Source: Timema cristinae (taxonomy: Eukaryota; Arthropoda; Insecta; Phasmatodea; Timematidae). Taken from it: 64,000 nt of DNA. The notes under the pieces are model-generated. The model worked only from the letters and a program-made list of their open reading frames with translations. It was not told the origin of the DNA and did not search any database. Location of the stretch: assembly GCA_039000515.1 (NCBI GenBank), contig JBCFYV010000001.1, positions 30,984,061-31,048,060 of the forward strand, read 5' to 3'. Position numbers and translations under genes: made by a program. Shown piece by piece: positions 36,501 through 45,312 of the stretch; position 1 is the first letter of the stretch, and each line of letters opens with the position of its first letter.

Positions 36501-38719
36501 CCCCACCTGGACAAAACCTGCAGTCAAGCTATATTGGATTTATCCTCCTTGACCCAACTTCTTATTTAGAGGATGTTAAGACAAGAGTTCTGTCTATATT
36601 GTCTTACCTAGTTCTGAGTTAAAGTTGAGAGCCTTCTCGGAGGTCGGGCTAGTGGTATAACTAGGTCTCCTAGATTTGTCTTCCTGGAGGTGCTTGTAAG
36701 ATACTAGAGCTGACTCTTCTTCGGGAGGAGGGTGCTTACAGGGCACAGGAAGAGTCTGGGCCCAGCGCTCCAACCGAGGGTTGAAGTGGAGGACCACGCA
36801 GTAGACCACATACATAATCAGCATCAGCAGTGACTCGTCCCTGAGCAGATATACAGTTGCTATACCTAGCAATATTACCTCATATTACGAAAATAAGTTT
36901 AGAATGTTTGAAAACAACGTGCTTGAGAAGATATTTGGTCCAAAAAGAAATGAAGATAGGTATTGGGGAGTGGAGGGTATTACATAATGATGATTTACAT
37001 ACCCTGTACTTATCACAAGACATTGTTAGGATAATCAAATCTTGCCGATTAAAGTGGGCAGGACATGCATCGTGATTGGAAGAATCTATAATCTTGTTCA
37101 GGGTATTGACTGGTAGGCCCAATGGGAAGAGACCTTTGGAAAAACCTTGACACAGATGGGAAGATAGCATAATGGGCCTGAAAGAGAGAGGGTAGGGTGT
37201 AATGAGGTGGATTGGATAGAACTATCTCAAGCTAGGGATAGGAGGTGTAATTTGGTAAGTAGGGTAATGAACTTTTGAGTTCCTAGAATAAGTAACACTT
37301 AGCAATAAATATATTATGCTATAATGAAATCTATATTTTCCCTTAGAGGGCAGCAGGTGTTGGCAAAGAATGATTTGAGGACCTACTCATTGAAGGTGTA
37401 AGTTGAAGTGAATACAAATTTAATAATATTTGAATTTGTTTTGGTAATATTATATTACCCGCCACCTAACTTTGCTTAGTAAATTGTGTGGTATGATTTT
37501 AAAATTATGACGCTTGTGATATGAAATGTCTCACTTCAAATATATAAATCGTTGTCCCAAACAAATACTTGTATAACCACAGCCATATTTCCTAATGAGT
37601 TCAAGCATATTATGGGCTAGCAGTACCCGAGAGTTATAAGTTAAAATACACTCAAAATTTGAATCAATGATTAATACATGTGAGGAATTGGCTAGTAATT
37701 TTTTCCACATATCTAAACTTTTGTAGGATTTTATTCTATTTGAAACAAAGCAACCCATTGACAAGTTGACCTTGGAGTTTTTTTATATAGGTGTATACAT
37801 TTTATAATATATTGATTTGTTACCATTATATTAACCAAAACTTTGAAAGAAAACGGTTGATTGAAATGAGTTCAAGTCATCTCGTTAATCATGATGTATA
37901 GCACTAAAATCAATTGTCTAGGGGTGCCAAACACCTTAAATTGGCTCAAGATCAAATGACCCCAAAATTGATAAAACACCCTGAGAGCCAGATTTATTTC
38001 TCAGAGTGGGAATACTACTAATTGTTTAATATTCAAGTGAAATGTTCCGAAACTTTCCAATAAAACCTGCCCCTTCTTACCAAGAGATAGATCCGTCATA
38101 GATGGTGAAGAGCATGACTAATATGGCAACCGAATAGAAGAAGCAGTCCCTGCAAAGTGGCCACCAGTTGAGATAGCACACAGTCTGAGCGCACAGAGCA
38201 CACACGGCGATGACAAACATGATGTTGAACACTGCTGAGCCGATCACGCCGCTCACCCCGATGTCATCCTGGGCGAAGAACACCCCAATTACCACTGTAG
38301 CAAGTTCCGGTGCGGAAGAGCCAGCCGCCATAAAGGTAGCTCCTGCTACGTCCGGGAGAGCTTCAACTCTTGAAAAAAAAAAAAGTGAAAGAAATAGTTT
38401 GGGTTTAGATTAGGAAACCATTTTCATGTTGTTGTTTTTTTTTAATCAATTAGTTACCATACTTGTTATCTGTTGGATTTTGGTTGGAAGAAACTTTTAA
38501 GAAATGTGGTCAACATTGATAGCATTTTAAGATAAAATTAATGTTAATTTATAGATATTGATATAATTTATCAAAAGTGACAGACAGTTACAATTACGTA
38601 CCTTGACATAAGAATGAATACCTTTGTGAGAGGAGATCTAATAACTTTTCTAGCTTTTTCTAATGAAATTGGACTAGCTATCAACAACACACACAAACAA
38701 AAGGCTCTGTGCAAGCATG

Positions 38720-38757
<38 letters not shown>

Positions 38758-41625
38758 TGCACACACACATACACATTTATAAAAGTATGCACGCACGTGC
38801 ACACACACACATTTATAAAGATTTATATATAGCTTTACATAAAAAAGCATCACATTTTACCAAACAAGGTTTAAAAATATATATATATATATATATATAT
38901 ATTTTAATACCTTGTTTGGTAAAATATGATGCTTTTTTTATGTAAAGCTAATCAATCTGTACCTACCTACTTAAGTAGGTATTATAACTTTTGTAGAAGT
39001 TTGTTTATGTTTGTATGTACAGTTTTAAGTTAAGTATGATAAGTTTAGCTAAGGTTTGGTAGGTTTAAGTTGTATTGATTTGGTTAAGATTATGTCGATC
39101 TATTATGTATAAACTTTCTAAGAAATAAGATGATAAATTATGGTTTTTCAGTAACCTATATATTACCAAGATATAATTTATCTTAGGAACAGCAAATTAT
39201 TTCATACAATTATCTTATGGTAAAATAGACATATGTATGTGTACTAGCTATTTAGGTAAAGTATTAAAAACACCTGGAAGGGTAGGAGGAAGTGGGGTAA
39301 TGCTCTCCCTCAACAAATCTAAAGCAGTGGTATTCAAACTAGGGTATGCATGTCTTTAGGAGTATCTAAATTTATATATATATAATTTATCATTCAAAAC
39401 ATATTATTTAATACATTAGTTTGGATGTAAACTATTTTATTTGTTTTAGATGTCAATTATTTTAGAATATGTATTAATTATTAACTGCAATATAACTTTG
39501 AATGTACAGTTATAAAAAAAACTATTGCCACATCTTACTACCTGTTCAGATTATTCGCTTATATAATAATTACTCTAATAGGGTAAATATGAGGAAGAAA
39601 GTCTTTTAGAAGTAATCTACCTGCATTTGTGTGCAAGGAGAGGGGGAAATAATTTAGGAAAAAAACCACATTCAATAGACCCAACTGGGATTCGAACTCT
39701 GATCTAATTTGCCTTCAGCAGGCCACTGAAGCGGGTACAAAATTGAAGATAAATTATATTTAGGGTTATGCAAAAAAAAAACACTTACAGAGATTAGAGT
39801 AGAGTTTTTCAACTAGTGTTCCATGGAAGTTTGGGGGAAGGTCGAAAAGAAGCGCGAAAAAAAAAATTTAGGGGATTAAAATAAATCTTTTAAAATCCAT
39901 GATCAACATTATTTTTAAAAACAACACAATTATTATTAGAGTTGTAGTAGCTAAACTTTTAAACACAAACTTAATACTAGTTTTTTTTTTTTAAAGATAA
40001 AATTTCTCCTGAATGACTTTCTGGTCTAATTGACAGAGCTCCTGGCTACAGATCCAGAGGTCCCAGGTTTACTCCCTGGTGCCTTCAGAATTTAACTCAG
40101 CCTTGTGAGGACAATTGAGGAGCTATTTGAATAAATAAGTAACGGCTCTGGTCTATAAAACTGAGATTAACGACCGGAAGGTTTGTTGTGTTGACCACAT
40201 GACACCCTCAATTCGCAATTGTTGACACTATCTTCACCAACATAAGGCGGTTGGTATGGCCTGATTGCGGGTTGACGCCATAGAGTTGTTATTAAAATCT
40301 CTTTAACTAAACCGACAGTGTGTTAACAATTTTAGTGTCTTGTTGAGTGTACCATGAGTTTAAAGAGGTTGTTTTTTTTAACATCCTGTACCCTAGAGTG
40401 TTCCACACCTTCACATATCCTGTCGAGGGAGGAGACGAAGTAGTCATCACAGACGATGGCGAGTCCAAGGAAGGTGTAGACGGCCGCCAGGACGTGCAGG
40501 ATGAGACCGCCGTTCTTGCGGGCGTGTTGACTCATCAGGGGGCGGGGGAACTGCTCGATGGCAGGGGGACTGCAGTTGGTCCGCCGGGGCCGCAGGGTGG
40601 GGTGCGCCGTCGGGCCGGCGGGCGTCGTGCTGGCGGCCTTCTCTGCGCTCTGGCAACAAACAGGCACAATGAGGTTCCCTTATGTATCTCTTGTCTTTCT
40701 ATCTCTTTTTCTGTTGAACTCTATCTCCCTCTATTTATATCCCTGTTTCTCTCTCTCTCTCTCTCTCATTATATATATATCCTCTCTGTCTCTATGTCTA
40801 TATATACATATCATCTTCAATTGTTTCAAGCCTGTGGCCAGATCAGTTTAATAAAATGTCTCCATCTTCCTCTATCCTTCCATCATTCTTCCTCCTTTAA
40901 TTTCTTCAATTCTTCTCCTCTCACTTGAATACTTTATATCAGTTCCTCCCTGTCTTACTCTGTCTACACATATACATATATATATTAATATATATTTATA
41001 TATATGAGTTGAGACATATATATTTTATATGTGTGTGTGTGTCTCACTTCTCTGGCTTTCTCCCCAGGCTCGAAATGAAAAATATATTTTATTTTCATCT
41101 TTTTAATTGTGCTCCTTTATAATTAACAGTTAATTCAAATTTTGTCTTTCATTAGTGTTATTTAAATTGTAATTTCTGTACTAAATGATAATATTAACAT
41201 ATGTACAAACTACAAACTAATTTAATCTAATTCTAAAGACACAACACCTAGTCCTCTGCCCGTCAACTATTCATCATCGTGAATGGGTAAATACCAATTT
41301 GGCACTTTGTGATGTGTTTAGCCCTGTCGAAAATCGAACCCGGGACCTTTATCTCAGGAAGACGAGTTACTTAATGAGTAATGAGCCAAGTTTTCGGGAG
41401 TCAAGATAATGGTAGCACAGCATTGTCAAAAGAGCATACCAAAATGATTTCGAACCAGATAATTAGACACTGATTGGGGTAAAAAAAAAATAGAGTAAAA
41501 CACACTTCCTGCCAAACCACTCCTCTCAGGAATTCTCAAATAGGGCAAGAAATCGAATGGGCGGGTGGGATTTAAGATCTTCTTACTGGGAGGTTCAACC
41601 CATTACTACTCTAAACATCATCCAT

Positions 41626-41669
<44 letters not shown>

Positions 41670-42655
41670 ACCGCGTCTTACTACCCGTTCGGGATATACA
41701 TACTTACGCTAATGTGTAATGGTAGGGTGATTGAGAGATGAAATGAAGGACCTACAGTTTAACGTGGAATCCGAACCACGGTGGAGGCCTGGCATTCCCC
41801 ACATTCACAAGTTGTGATTAATACACGTCTTGTCAAAGGTGAAGGAAGGGTTTGATAATCAGATAATTCTGTGCCGGACCCCCAACACAATCATCCATAT
41901 AAAAATAACTAAATAAAAATAAATCTAAATATTAATAATTTTCTTTTCTTTGTATGATTTAATCTAAGGGTTAGAGATGAAGATGGTAACTTAAACAAAA
42001 TACGCCTGCTTCAGTGTATAGGGAGAGTGAAAAAAACACATATGGTAATGCATTCTCGCTCTAACCACACAAGACTGGAAACGCAAACTTTCCACCAATG
42101 GTGACCAATTGCAATGCGATTCTAATGCCTTAGACCACTTGGCCACTGATACAGCATTTGTTTTTATAGTTGTGGTTTGTAACAAGTATTGACTCTTAAT
42201 ATTTAGGTTCAAAACTATTTCTATTCAATCTATAATTTTATTTAATATTCGACCAAGGGCCTAATTTACTTAAGGGATATGTCGATAATAGATGGGAGGA
42301 AGAGTTATTACAAGAACTTCGTTATAGCTTATAAGAGTACCAGATTCGATTCCCAGAATGGTCTAAATATATATCATTAATGAAAAAAGGCGCTTCATCC
42401 CAATAATCTGTTTATCAATTTGAAAACAAAATTAAATACAAAATGTCTGTATTCATGAACAAGCCAAATTTCGGACACACATACCTCATGCGTCGTATGA
42501 GGCGTCGTGTAATGCGTCGTATGATGCTTCGAGCTAGAATCAGCGGGGGTCCCAACGCCGTCATTGTTCTGAGAAGTGACGTGGACAAAGGCATAAAGTA
42601 ACACGAGCCCGCAGAATATCGGCCATTTCTCTCTTCTAGACCACCGCCTGGACAT
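29560..42655 (-). CDS. Nckx30C: K+-dependent Na+/Ca2+ exchanger (NCKX/SLC24), Nckx30C-like, nine coding exons
   Basis: Exchanges Na+ for Ca2+ plus K+ across the plasma membrane. Joining 42655-42485, 40649-40409, 38366-38081, 36840-36608, 34519-34389, 32088-31881, 31149-31048, 30765-30634 and 29759-29560 gives 1704 nt in one frame: 567 residues plus TGA. All introns are GT-AG and the phases agree. Residues 10-28 are a signal peptide or first hydrophobic segment. Residues 104-123 are membrane segment [20 protein letters not shown]. Alpha-1 repeat: GSSAPE at 153-158 and GSAVFN at 180-185. A Pro/Ser/Glu-rich cytoplasmic loop spans about 255-350. Alpha-2 repeat: [20 protein letters not shown] at 430-449 and GSNVFD at 469-474. 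E158 and D474 correspond to the ion-binding acidic residues known in NCKX2. [13 protein letters not shown], the [13 protein letters not shown] stretch and [18 protein letters not shown] are closest to my knowledge of insect Nckx30C. The N-terminal and loop regions are short compared with the fly protein. An acceptor (TTCCAG) just before the ATG implies an upstream 5' UTR exon, not found. Confidence 0.93.
30248..30520 (-). mobile_element. SINE family B in Nckx30C intron 8, with perfect target-site duplication
   Basis: The B copy runs from an ATTATTATT tail (left) to GACCTGGTGGTCTAGGGG (minus strand). It is flanked by the exact 12-bp repeat GATAAAGAGGTA at 30236-30247 and 30521-30532. Inserted in the same orientation as the gene. 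Confidence 0.92.
30634..30765 (-). CDS. Nckx30C: Nckx30C exon 8 (alpha-2 repeat, second part; residues 458-502)
   Basis: Acceptor TTGTTCCAG, donor AAAG|GTAAAA. Encodes [20 protein letters not shown] and [21 protein letters not shown]474 of the GSNVFD motif is the expected ion-coordinating residue. Confidence 0.95.
30821..31020 (+). mobile_element. SINE family A filling Nckx30C intron 7
   Basis: Starts CCCACTTTGGTGGCCGCATG with A box TGGTCTAAGCTG and B box GGTTCAATCTCAG. It fades out around ATCCCTAAAACCATTG, so the 3' tail is lost or decayed. It lies antisense to the gene and makes up about 200 of the 282 bp of the intron. Confidence 0.8.
31048..31149 (-). CDS. Nckx30C: Nckx30C exon 7 (alpha-2 repeat, first part; residues 424-458)
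   Basis: Acceptor CTATTCCAG, donor GAAG|GTATGC. Encodes [20 protein letters not shown], then [13 protein letters not shown]. Too short to appear as an ordinary long ORF; found by the conserved motif and matching splice phases. Confidence 0.95.
31881..32088 (-). CDS. Nckx30C: Nckx30C exon 6 (residues 355-424)
   Basis: Acceptor CTATTTTAG, donor ATAG|GTAAGA. Encodes [18 protein letters not shown] and the [20 protein letters not shown] membrane segment, both highly typical of NCKX proteins. Confidence 0.95.
32225..32510 (-). pseudogene. LINE (type L1) 3' fragment in Nckx30C intron 5
   Basis: The minus-strand frames give a region like the one at 10603-10836: WSGHV-type start degraded to [12 protein letters not shown], and the 3' tail GGAGGCATTTCACTAAGCTG, ACCCTTCCACAAGC. 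A 5'-truncated LINE copy. Confidence 0.65.
33266..33472 (-). mobile_element. SINE family C in Nckx30C intron 5
   Basis: Complement carries GCTCAGTAGACAGACAT-type head sequence, GGAATTGATCCCGAGACCC as the inverted B box, and ACAACATCCAGTCTCTGGCC of the body. Confidence 0.7.
33536..33700 (-). mobile_element. SINE family B, 5'-truncated, in Nckx30C intron 5
   Basis: A long ATT trinucleotide run (tail) followed by AGCACAGTGTCTTACCACCC and the family B 3' half up to GAGGCCTGGTATTCC. The tRNA-like head is missing. Confidence 0.8.
33887..34095 (+). mobile_element. SINE family A in Nckx30C intron 5
   Basis: GCGTCGGTGGCCGCATGG, A box TGGTCTAAGGCG, a decayed B box, CCATTCTATCTCCACGCAAA, and a poly-A tail at about 34078-34090. 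Antisense to the gene. Confidence 0.75.
34096..34220 (+). mobile_element. LINE (type L1) 3' tail in Nckx30C intron 5
   Basis: GAGGAAGATGGAGTCATTTT, ACTTAACTGACCTGATAACA match the 3' end of the LINE at 9805-10840. Only the last about 120 bp are present, directly after the SINE A copy. Confidence 0.55.
34389..34519 (-). CDS. Nckx30C: Nckx30C exon 5 (cytoplasmic loop; residues 311-354)
   Basis: Acceptor TTATACAG, donor GAG|GTACCA. Encodes a Pro/Gln-rich loop ending [12 protein letters not shown]. The least conserved exon, but its phases (1 in, 0 out) fit its neighbours exactly. Confidence 0.8.
34904..35026. repeat. Palindromic tRNA-like element in Nckx30C intron 4
   Basis: Arms of about 50 bp (34904-34953 and 34977-35026) pair almost perfectly: ATATCATATTCTGAAAATTG ... 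GACACGGGAATTGAAC against the inverted copy. The loop and right arm read CCAAAGGTCCTGGGTTCGAT then TCCCGTGTACAGG, a tRNA T-arm/B-box-like sequence with an anticodon-arm-like piece before it. Related single (non-palindromic) stretches occur near 9677 and 53615. Confidence 0.75.
36186..36509. mobile_element. hAT MITE (324 bp) in Nckx30C intron 4
   Basis: The termini CAGGGGTGGATTTACTTTCC and (inward from the right) CAGGTGGGGATTTACACATG are hAT-type, with subterminal GCCCTGGGCTGAAGC / GCTTTAGCCC. It is flanked by the exact 8-bp duplication GACAAAAC at 36178-36185 and 36510-36517. No transposase. It sits about 90 bp inside the intron after exon 4. Confidence 0.92.
36608..36840 (-). CDS. Nckx30C: Nckx30C exon 4 (residues 233-311)
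   Basis: Acceptor CTGCTCAG before 36840; completes Trp233 from exon 3. Encodes [39 protein letters not shown] and the start of the cytoplasmic loop. Donor CTAG|GTAAGA. Confidence 0.93.
36885..37280 (+). pseudogene. LINE (type L2 of this window) RT C-terminal fragment in Nckx30C intron 3
   Basis: The frame contains [15 protein letters not shown] sequence across a shift, then [31 protein letters not shown] (the RLxWAGHV motif). Later pieces include [15 protein letters not shown] and RVMNF-type ends with stops. The same tail is at 60868-61240. The fragment starts only about 45 bp from the exon 4 splice acceptor. Confidence 0.75.
38081..38366 (-). CDS. Nckx30C: Nckx30C exon 3 (alpha-1 repeat; residues 138-233)
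   Basis: Opens after the second of two overlapping AGs (TTCAAGAG|TTGAAG), which keeps the phase with exon 2. The other AG would break the frame. It encodes [30 protein letters not shown] and the [19 protein letters not shown] membrane segment. Donor TTG|GTAAGA. Confidence 0.95.
38709..38815 (+). repeat. (CA)n-rich microsatellite in Nckx30C intron 2
   Basis: Runs of ACACAC interrupted by GCATGCACGCGCG and CATTTATAAA words. ORFs read through it are artefacts of the repeat. It lies between exons 3 and 2. Confidence 0.9.
38831..38949. repeat. Hairpin element with (TA)n centre in Nckx30C intron 2
   Basis: AGCTTTACATAAAAAAGCAT and TTTTACCAAACAAGGT on the left are mirrored by ACCTTGTTTGGTAAAA and ATGCTTTTTTTATGTAAAGC on the right, separated by about 24 bp of (TA)n. 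Probably a MITE whose centre expanded as a microsatellite. Confidence 0.85.
39524..39738 (-). mobile_element. SINE family A, diverged, in Nckx30C intron 2
   Basis: Complement of the 3' end (CCACATCTTACTACCTGTTC), body (CTGCATTTGTGTGCAAGGAG), B box (GGGATTCGAACTCTGATC) and head (GGCCACTGAAGCGGG). Confidence 0.75.
40011..40300 (+). mobile_element. SINE family D (tRNA-derived) in Nckx30C intron 2
   Basis: Head CTTTCTGGTCTAATTGACAG, GAGCTCCTGGCT, then CCCAGGTTTACTCCCTGG (B box region). The body has ACTCAGCCTTGTGAGGACAA and TGACGCCATAGAGTTGTTAT. Matches the copy at 57868-58165. Antisense to the gene. Confidence 0.75.
40409..40649 (-). CDS. Nckx30C: Nckx30C exon 2 (residues 58-137)
   Basis: Acceptor TTGCCAG before 40649 and donor GAAG|GTGTGG at 40409. 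It carries [19 protein letters not shown], the first exchanger membrane segment and [13 protein letters not shown]. The first 100 bp are strikingly GC-rich against the AT-rich surroundings. Confidence 0.92.
40745..40930 (-). mobile_element. Microsatellite followed by a LINE (type L1) 3' tail in Nckx30C intron 1
   Basis: Bases 40745-40805 are (CT)n/(TA)n simple sequence. Bases about 40820-40930 are the inverted 3' tail of the L1-type LINE (GGCCAGATCAGTTTAATAAA, ATGTCTCCATCTTCC). Confidence 0.55.
41210..41400 (-). mobile_element. SINE family C, diverged, in Nckx30C intron 1
   Basis: Inverted body (ACACAACACCTAGTCCTCTG, TTCATCATCGTGAATGGGTA) and inverted B box (AATCGAACCCGGGACC), then a head remnant near 41390. 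Confidence 0.65.
41629..41885 (-). mobile_element. SINE family B, head-truncated, in Nckx30C intron 1
   Basis: About 40 bp of ATT repeats (tail), then AACACCGCGTCTTACTACCC and the family body through CAGATAATTCTGTGCCGGAC. It ends in CCCCAACACA; the A-box part is missing. Confidence 0.85.
41965..42152 (-). mobile_element. SINE, family A-like, diverged, in Nckx30C intron 1
   Basis: Minus strand reads TCAGTGGCCAAGTGGTCTAA, GGCATTAGAATCGCATTGC, and further down a CACTCTCCCTATAC word, like family A with a different anticodon/variable region and no good B box. Confidence 0.5.
42485..42655 (-). CDS. Nckx30C: Nckx30C exon 1 (start, signal peptide; residues 1-57)
   Basis: ATG at 42655 gives [20 protein letters not shown], a basic N-terminus followed by a hydrophobic stretch. 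A His/Thr-rich tail ([14 protein letters not shown]) follows. The exon ends GAG|GTATGT, phase 0. The splice acceptor TTCCAG sits 6 nt before the ATG, so this exon also holds the end of the 5' UTR. The ATG lies at the edge of a 4-copy tandem repeat. Confidence 0.8.
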
Positions 42656-42946
42656 CTTTAACTGGAACACATGGAGGAACAACATTAACATTAACATTTA
42701 ACTGCAGTATTACCAATATTTACATCACCTTGACATCTTTTATTGGAATAAATGTAGGAGTAACATAACATTTAACTGCAGTACTACCAACATTCACATC
42801 ACCTTGGTATCGATTACTTGAACACGTGGACGAACAACATTAACATTTAACTGCAGAACTACCAATATTCCCATCACCTTGACATCGATTACTGGAATAC
42901 ACGTAGGAGTAACATTAACATTAACTGCAGTACTAACAACATGTCC
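42651..42946. repeat. Four-copy tandem repeat (66-81 bp) covering the Nckx30C start codon and acceptor
   Basis: Units begin at 42651, 42732, 42806 and 42881. Each contains a version of GACATCTTTAACTGGAACAC, GGAGGAACAACATTAACATT, TAACTGCAG and CATCACCTT. On the gene strand the first unit carries the acceptor TTCCAG and the ATG. The other units carry altered versions (TTCCAATAAAAGATGTC, TTCAAGTAATCGATACC, TTCCAGTAATCGATGTC). Confidence 0.85.
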
Positions 42947-42984
42947 AATGGAATTTATTTTGTGTTTGTGTTCATTGCGTCATA

Positions 42985-43200
42985 CTACTCGTCGGCACTA
43001 TCTACATATTTAAAGTAATGGTGTAGGGGTGAGAAAGGTATAATTTTGAGGAAGTGTACCCACATTTGCGTGGAAAGAGACTAATAAATCATTGAGTAGA
43101 AACCAACTTAGTATAAATTGTTGGGATCCTACCTCTAGCCTTGCCATCAGTGGAAAACCAAACGAGACGAAAATGACGCCTCTGTCCGTGTACCCACCGT
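42985..43200 (-). mobile_element. SINE family A, diverged copy upstream of Nckx30C
   Basis: Inverted CATACTACTCGTCGGCACT (3' end), GTGTACCCACATTTGCGTGG (body), and GTACCCACCGTAGTGGGTG (head). The B box is decayed. Confidence 0.6.
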
Positions 43201-43699
43201 AGTGGGTGGCTGCAAATTAAATTTAATGGAGAATCTCTCCCGCTGCACTGTGACCACCAATTAATGGTTTGTCCAAACGTTAGGCAACGTAATCCTTGAT
43301 CGAAGAAATTATTAAATAAAGCATTTAAGAAACTCTGATAATTCTTTTTTTTATGTCGGTGAAAACAGGATGTAATGACCCTGTCCTGGGCCCCTCCCAT
43401 TTATTCGAAAATTCATGGATGAAGTATATTTTTATTTAAAGAACTGTTTCTTTTTAATACTTCATCCATGGAAGATCAGGAAAAATTGAACGATTGAATT
43501 TTAGTAAAAGATTCTAAATTCAAGCTATATCCTTATTATTAATACCATTATTTTAATTAATTAGTTATTATTTGTTTTACTGAGTTTCAAGCCCATGAGG
43601 CATTTTCAGAAGTAAATTCAAATATACTACGTATTAAATCTTTCTTTGTTTAAAAAGTATTTCGTTCAGTTTAAAAATGTGGTGATGAGTTGGCTAGGT

Positions 43700-43880
43700 C
43701 AAACAGTGTTAAAACAACCAATAAGAAGCTAGCCTTCACAACATCAGACTGCCAAGAGCTCTCCTATTTGGTTGGTTTTAACACTTAAGACAAGGGGTCC
43801 AAGAAGCAAGGGGTAGGTCATATATAAGGGGCTGAAGCAGCTTTAGCGTGGCTCTGGTTCTCCGCGTCAGTTGGTTAAAC
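43700..43880 (+). promoter_or_regulatory. Candidate promoter: inverted CCAAT pair, TATA box, initiator
   Basis: GTGTTAAAACAACCAATAAG (about 43708) is mirrored by CTATTTGGTTGGTTTTAACA (about 43766), which puts two CCAAT boxes in an inverted repeat. TATATAAG follows at 43821-43828 and an arthropod-type initiator TCAGT at 43867-43871. The TATA-to-initiator spacing (about 48 bp) is longer than the usual 30 and no ORF follows, so this is only a candidate. It could equally be part of a mobile element. Confidence 0.3.
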
Positions 43881-44702
43881 GAGTAATAACCATGTCACTT
43901 TAATGTTGAATTTAAAATATTAAAAGTGTAATTAATTAAATAAATAAATCGTATATGGTACAAACATTGAAATGTACTAATTTTTAAAAAAAACTAATAA
44001 GTAAATCCTAAAGTCGGCTAAGCATATCATCGGATCATCACATCAGCAAGTGCGCAGTAAGACAACTGGTATCTCAACCCTGGGTTGTGTGACATAAAAA
44101 CGGTATCGCCACAAGAAAAATGTCAAGGAATTTAATTAAAATAAAGTCCAAGGATTTAAATACTTGACTTACCCTTGATCTAAATATTTAAACAAAAGTG
44201 AGATATTTGATTTTTCGATGTTAACAAAATGCATATATACGTAATTCTAACATTAAATGATCAGGGACACAAATAATATCGGTACCTAAAACATTAAATA
44301 CTGTAAAAAAAACTCAAAATAATGTTTATTTTTAGTAGCCGTTAGTATTGTTTTCGAAATTATTTAATTAATTCATCAAAAGAAAAAATGATCACTCACA
44401 AAAAAATTGTAAAAAGATTTTTTTTTATGTATGGAAAGCCTGGAAAAGTCAGGGAATTTAAAAGCTTTTTGTAACCATACCAACCTTGTTTAGCGTTGTA
44501 GCGTTGTTTACTTTTTTCTCTCGGGTTCGGATCGAGGGCAACCACTTACTACAGTTACGTGGAACTTTCACGGGTATCGTTTTACCTGTGACGGAAACTC
44601 AATCAAACAAATTTCCGTACGAACATGGATGTCACTCACTGTAATTGATAAGGCGGCGTATCTATTCGCGGTGCAAAGAAGGGTGCCTCATAATAATAAA
44701 GA
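43881..44702. other. Gene-free stretch
   Basis: No ORF or element recognised. The segment 44500-44680 is less AT-rich than its surroundings without an evident reason. Confidence 0.35.
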
Positions 44703-44832
44703 CGGGGGACTGTCAAATGGGGCTTTATTTGTGCCATAACGCTCGGCTGTAATAACGACAGGATATGTATAGAAACAACAGTCGAGCGTTATGGCACAGA
44801 TAAAGCCCCATTTGACAGTCCCCCCCCCCCCG
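44703..44832. mobile_element. Hairpin MITE (about 130 bp)
   Basis: CGGGGGACTGTCAAATGGGG, CTTTATTTGTGCCATAACGC on the left are mirrored by GCGTTATGGCACAGATAAAG, CCCCATTTGACAGTCCCCCC on the right. The arms are about 47 bp and the loop about 35 bp. Confidence 0.85.
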
Positions 44833-45069
44833 TATGTATATATATTATACCCTTTGTAGTGTGAAGATATTTTGAACTGTATGCGCAGAAGTAGAAAAGT
44901 AAAGGGGGAGGGAGGCAAGCTAATCCCGGGAAAAGAAACTCTTGCTCCTCTCCCTGACCTTGAATAGTGTCCTAACAGCTGGAGAGAGAATGGGAAAAAG
45001 GAGCCAATCAACCACTGTTTTGAAACACCGAATTTGAACAAAACCGTACACGGATCTAATGTTGGGTTC

Positions 45070-45285
45070 ATATAGTCTGGTTTGCTGCTAACTGGGAGGA
45101 CGGTGCGCTAATCCTTGCCGGGTATATTGAGGGTATTTTTCCTAAATATATTTTCACTCTCCCTCCACGCAGATGCAGGTATATTTCCTCTAAATTCCTC
45201 ATCACTACCTCATTGACGAAATGTAGCACGCGCATAACCCAAACGGGTAGTAAGAAGATGCGGATGAACGAAAAAAAAATGTTAT
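45070..45285 (+). mobile_element. SINE family A, head-decayed copy
   Basis: Starts in a decayed head (TTTGCTGCTAACTGGGAGGA), then CACTCTCCCTCCACGCAGAT, and the end AACGGGTAGTAAGAAGATGC with an A tail. Confidence 0.7.
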
Positions 45286-45312
45286 AATAATTCCTTGATA
45301 AATATTTTTGTA

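Noticed and set aside
38369..38370. Upstream AG as the exon 3 acceptor of the exchanger
   Set aside because: Using it shifts the frame relative to exon 2; the AG two bases further on restores phase and the conserved DVAGATF reading.
38571..38945. ORFs rich in Cys/Val or His/Thr on both strands
   Set aside because: Translations of (CA)n and (TA)n simple repeats.
40011..40300. Alternative exon in exchanger intron 2
   Set aside because: The sequence matches SINE D at 57868-58165, so it is a repeat.
40347..40928. 193-residue plus-strand ORF
   Set aside because: Antisense to the GC-rich exon 2 of the exchanger and then running through microsatellite; no motif.
44688..45071. 127-residue minus-strand ORF
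   Set aside because: It spans a hairpin MITE, including its poly-C run; no protein motif.
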